Shown: positions 62,171 to 64,000 of the stretch, piece after piece | How positions within the stretch are numbered: the stretch's first letter is position 1 | How the letters are laid out: each line of letters starts with the position of its first letter | Source: Metapseudomonas boanensis | GTDB taxonomy: Bacteria > Pseudomonadota > Gammaproteobacteria > Pseudomonadales > Pseudomonadaceae | Assembly (NCBI RefSeq): GCF_018704125.1 | Contig: NZ_JAGTIS010000001.1 | Span: 496,001-560,000 of the forward strand | Reading direction: 5' to 3' | Length of the DNA stretch: 64,000 nucleotides | Made by a program: the position numbers and the translations under genes | The notes under the pieces: model-generated | Database searches by the model: none | Seen by the model: only the letters and a program-made list of their open reading frames with translations | Told to the model about the DNA's origin: nothing

Positions 62171-63994
62171 ATGTCCGAATCATTTGATGCCAGCGCATTT
62201 CTTGCCGCATGCAGCGGTCGTCCGGGGGTTTACCGGATGCTCGATGCAAGCGGCAAGTTGCTTTATGTAGGCAAGGCAAAAAACCTCAAGAAGCGCCTCT
62301 CCAGCTATTTCCGCAAGTCCGGGCTCGCGCCGAAGACAGCTGCACTGGTGGCTCGGATCGAACAAGTCGAAACGACCATCACCGCCAACGAAACCGAGGC
62401 GCTGCTGCTGGAGCAGACGCTGATCAAGGAGTGGAGGCCGCCCTACAACATCCTGTTGCGGGACGATAAGTCCTACCCCTATGTGCTTCTGAGCGATGGC
62501 GAATTTCCGCGTCTGAGCATTCATCGTGGCGCAAAGAAGCCGAAGGGACGCTATTTCGGGCCGTATCCCAGCGCTGGTGCCATACGGGAAAGCCTGGGCT
62601 TGCTACAGAAGGCGTTTCTGGTTCGCCAGTGTGAGGACAGCTACTACAAGAACCGCACCCGGCCTTGTCTGCAGTATCAGATCAAACGTTGCAAAGCCCC
62701 CTGTGTCGGCCTGGTCGAGCCAAGTGAGTATGCAAACGATGTTCGACACTCAGTGATGTTCCTCGAGGGGCGCAGCAATGCCCTGGCCCAAGAGCTGTCC
62801 AGTGGAATGGAACAGGCAGCTCAGCGACTGGACTTTGAGCGGGCAGCCGAGCTGCGTGACCAGGTCGCCCTGCTGCGACGGGTCCAGGATAAGCAGAGCA
62901 TGGAGGGCGGCAATGGCGATATCGATGTCGTGGCAGCGATCGCCTCGGCTGGAGGCGCTTGCGTCCATCTGATCAGTGTTCGGGGCGGCCGGGTTCTGGG
63001 CAGCAAGAACTTCTTCCCCCAGGTTGCCATCGAAGAAGAGGCGGGCGATGTGCTTGTCGCCTTCCTGGCCCAGTACTACCTGAGCAACCATGAGCGCGAC
63101 TTGCCTGGCGAGTTGATCGTCAATGCCGTTCATGAAGACTTTCCGACGCTGATTGCTGCCCTCGCCGAGCTGAAGGGGCGGGAGGTCGAGATCAGCCATC
63201 GCGTAAGAGGTACCCGTGCACGTTGGCAGCAACTCGCGGTTACCAATGCCGAGCAGGCATTGTCTGCTCGTCTGGCCAATCGCCAGCACCTGGCTGCGCG
63301 TTTCGATGCCCTGGCCGAGGCGCTGAGCCTGGACGAGACGCCTCAGCGCCTGGAGTGTTACGACATCAGCCACTCCAGCGGCGAAGCGACAGTTGCCTCT
63401 TGCGTGGTATTCGGCCCGGAAGGGCCGCTCAAGTCGGACTACCGGCGCTACAACATCGAGGGCGTAACCGCTGGCGACGACTACGCAGCCATGCACCAGG
63501 CCTTGTCCCGCCGCTTCAGCAAGTTGAAGGAAGGCGAGGGCAAGCTGCCCGACATTCTGCTGGTGGATGGCGGCAAGGGCCAGATGGCCATGGCGCGTGA
63601 AGTGCTTCAGGAACTGGCCGTCCCCGAGCTGATTTTGCTGGGCGTTGCAAAGGGCGTTACCCGCAAGCCAGGCTTCGAGACGCTTTACCTCAATGACGCT
63701 GCCCATGAGTTCACCTTGCCGGCTGACTCGCCTGCGCTGCATTTGATCCAGCAGATCCGCGACGAGGCGCATCGATTTGCTATCACCGGCCACCGTGCGC
63801 GGCGTGGAAAGGCCAGGCGTACTTCGAGTCTGGAGGAGGTGGCGGGGGTCGGGCCGAAGCGGCGTCGAGAGCTTCTCAAGCATTTTGGCGGGCTGCAGGA
63901 GCTGACTCGTGCGAGCGTCGAGGAAATCGCTAAAGCGCCGGGTATCAGCAAAAAGCTGGCCGAGTCGATTTATGCAGCCTTGCACAGCGAGTAG
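62171..63994 (+). CDS. uvrC: excinuclease ABC subunit UvrC
   Basis: A 607-aa nucleotide excision repair nuclease. The GIY-YIG domain (about 14-92, [20 protein letters not shown]) makes the 3' incision. The UVR domain (about 200-235) binds UvrB. The RNase-H-like C-half with [15 protein letters not shown] makes the 5' incision, and tandem helix-hairpin-helix motifs ([15 protein letters not shown]) end the protein. ATG 62171 lies one nt after the gacA stop. The stop codon is complete six bases before the window end. Confidence 0.96.
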   Translation: MSESFDASAFLAACSGRPGVYRMLDASGKLLYVGKAKNLKKRLSSYFRKSGLAPKTAALVARIEQVETTITANETEALLLEQTLIKEWRPPYNILLRDDKSYPYVLLSDGEFPRLSIHRGAKKPKGRYFGPYPSAGAIRESLGLLQKAFLVRQCEDSYYKNRTRPCLQYQIKRCKAPCVGLVEPSEYANDVRHSVMFLEGRSNALAQELSSGMEQAAQRLDFERAAELRDQVALLRRVQDKQSMEGGNGDIDVVAAIASAGGACVHLISVRGGRVLGSKNFFPQVAIEEEAGDVLVAFLAQYYLSNHERDLPGELIVNAVHEDFPTLIAALAELKGREVEISHRVRGTRARWQQLAVTNAEQALSARLANRQHLAARFDALAEALSLDETPQRLECYDISHSSGEATVASCVVFGPEGPLKSDYRRYNIEGVTAGDDYAAMHQALSRRFSKLKEGEGKLPDILLVDGGKGQMAMAREVLQELAVPELILLGVAKGVTRKPGFETLYLNDAAHEFTLPADSPALHLIQQIRDEAHRFAITGHRARRGKARRTSSLEEVAGVGPKRRRELLKHFGGLQELTRASVEEIAKAPGISKKLAESIYAALHSE

Positions 63995-64000
63995 AATGCG

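Noticed and set aside
63996-64000. Start of a following gene (ATG at 63996)
   Set aside because: Only five bases remain in the window, so no coding claim can be made.

Overview
The window is a GC-rich chromosomal segment of a Pseudomonas from the P. aeruginosa side of the genus. Gene order (nuoA-N, aceA, roxA, purB, hflD, mnmA, idh/icd, cspD/clpS-clpA, infA, bpt, aat, trxB, ftsK, lolA, rarA, serS, cysG, tus genes, yccA, tRNA-Ser, then gacA-uvrC) matches what I recall of the PA2585-PA2654 region of P. aeruginosa PAO1, but the ends of the blocks carry different accessory genes. No database search was possible. Names rest on motifs, lengths and synteny.

Layout. 1-7.1 kb: a truncated c-type cytochrome of the RoxA/di-heme peroxidase type, divergent from a VpsR-like regulator with a degenerate AAA+ domain; an FMN reductase; a TlpQ-like chemoreceptor with a very good FliA promoter; and a divergent Na+/H+-antiporter-type transporter. 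7.1-7.5 kb: several palindromic repeats and terminators. 7.5-22.5 kb: the complete 13-gene complex I operon (nuoA, B, CD fusion, E-N) on the minus strand, interrupted between nuoF and nuoG by a 142-bp element with inverted ends. 23-26.3 kb: a Tat-exported PhoX phosphatase, a fragment of an ISL3-family transposase and an L,D-transpeptidase-type protein. 26.5-31.8 kb: isocitrate lyase with a long leader, then an operon of ribosomal oxygenase, GNAT, an unknown protein and a secretin-like protein. 31.8-39.6 kb: purB, hflD-mnmA, a Nudix hydrolase and two different isocitrate dehydrogenases facing away from each other. 39.6-45.6 kb: the protein-quality block (cspD, clpS-clpA, infA, bpt, aat, trxB). 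bpt and aat attach leucine or phenylalanine to proteins as N-degron labels, which ClpS delivers to ClpAP. 45.8-53.4 kb: ftsK, lolA, rarA, crcB, serS, cysG on the plus strand. 53.4-57.6 kb, minus strand: a glutathionyl-hydroquinone reductase, the tusDCBE-ybiB operon for tRNA 2-thiolation (mnmA, the partner enzyme, is also in the window) and yccA. 57.8-61.2 kb: tRNA-Ser(UGA), a stretch of broken reading frames, and a Tat-targeted multicopper oxidase with a Sco-type copper chaperone. 61.5-64 kb: gacA and uvrC.

Most of the window is core metabolism and housekeeping. The least ordinary parts are the VpsR-like regulator, the inverted-repeat element inside the nuo operon, the palindrome upstream of aceA, the triple heptamer between cspD and clpS, and the multicopper oxidase/Sco cassette behind tRNA-Ser. 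I did not find a complete new defence or mobile system.
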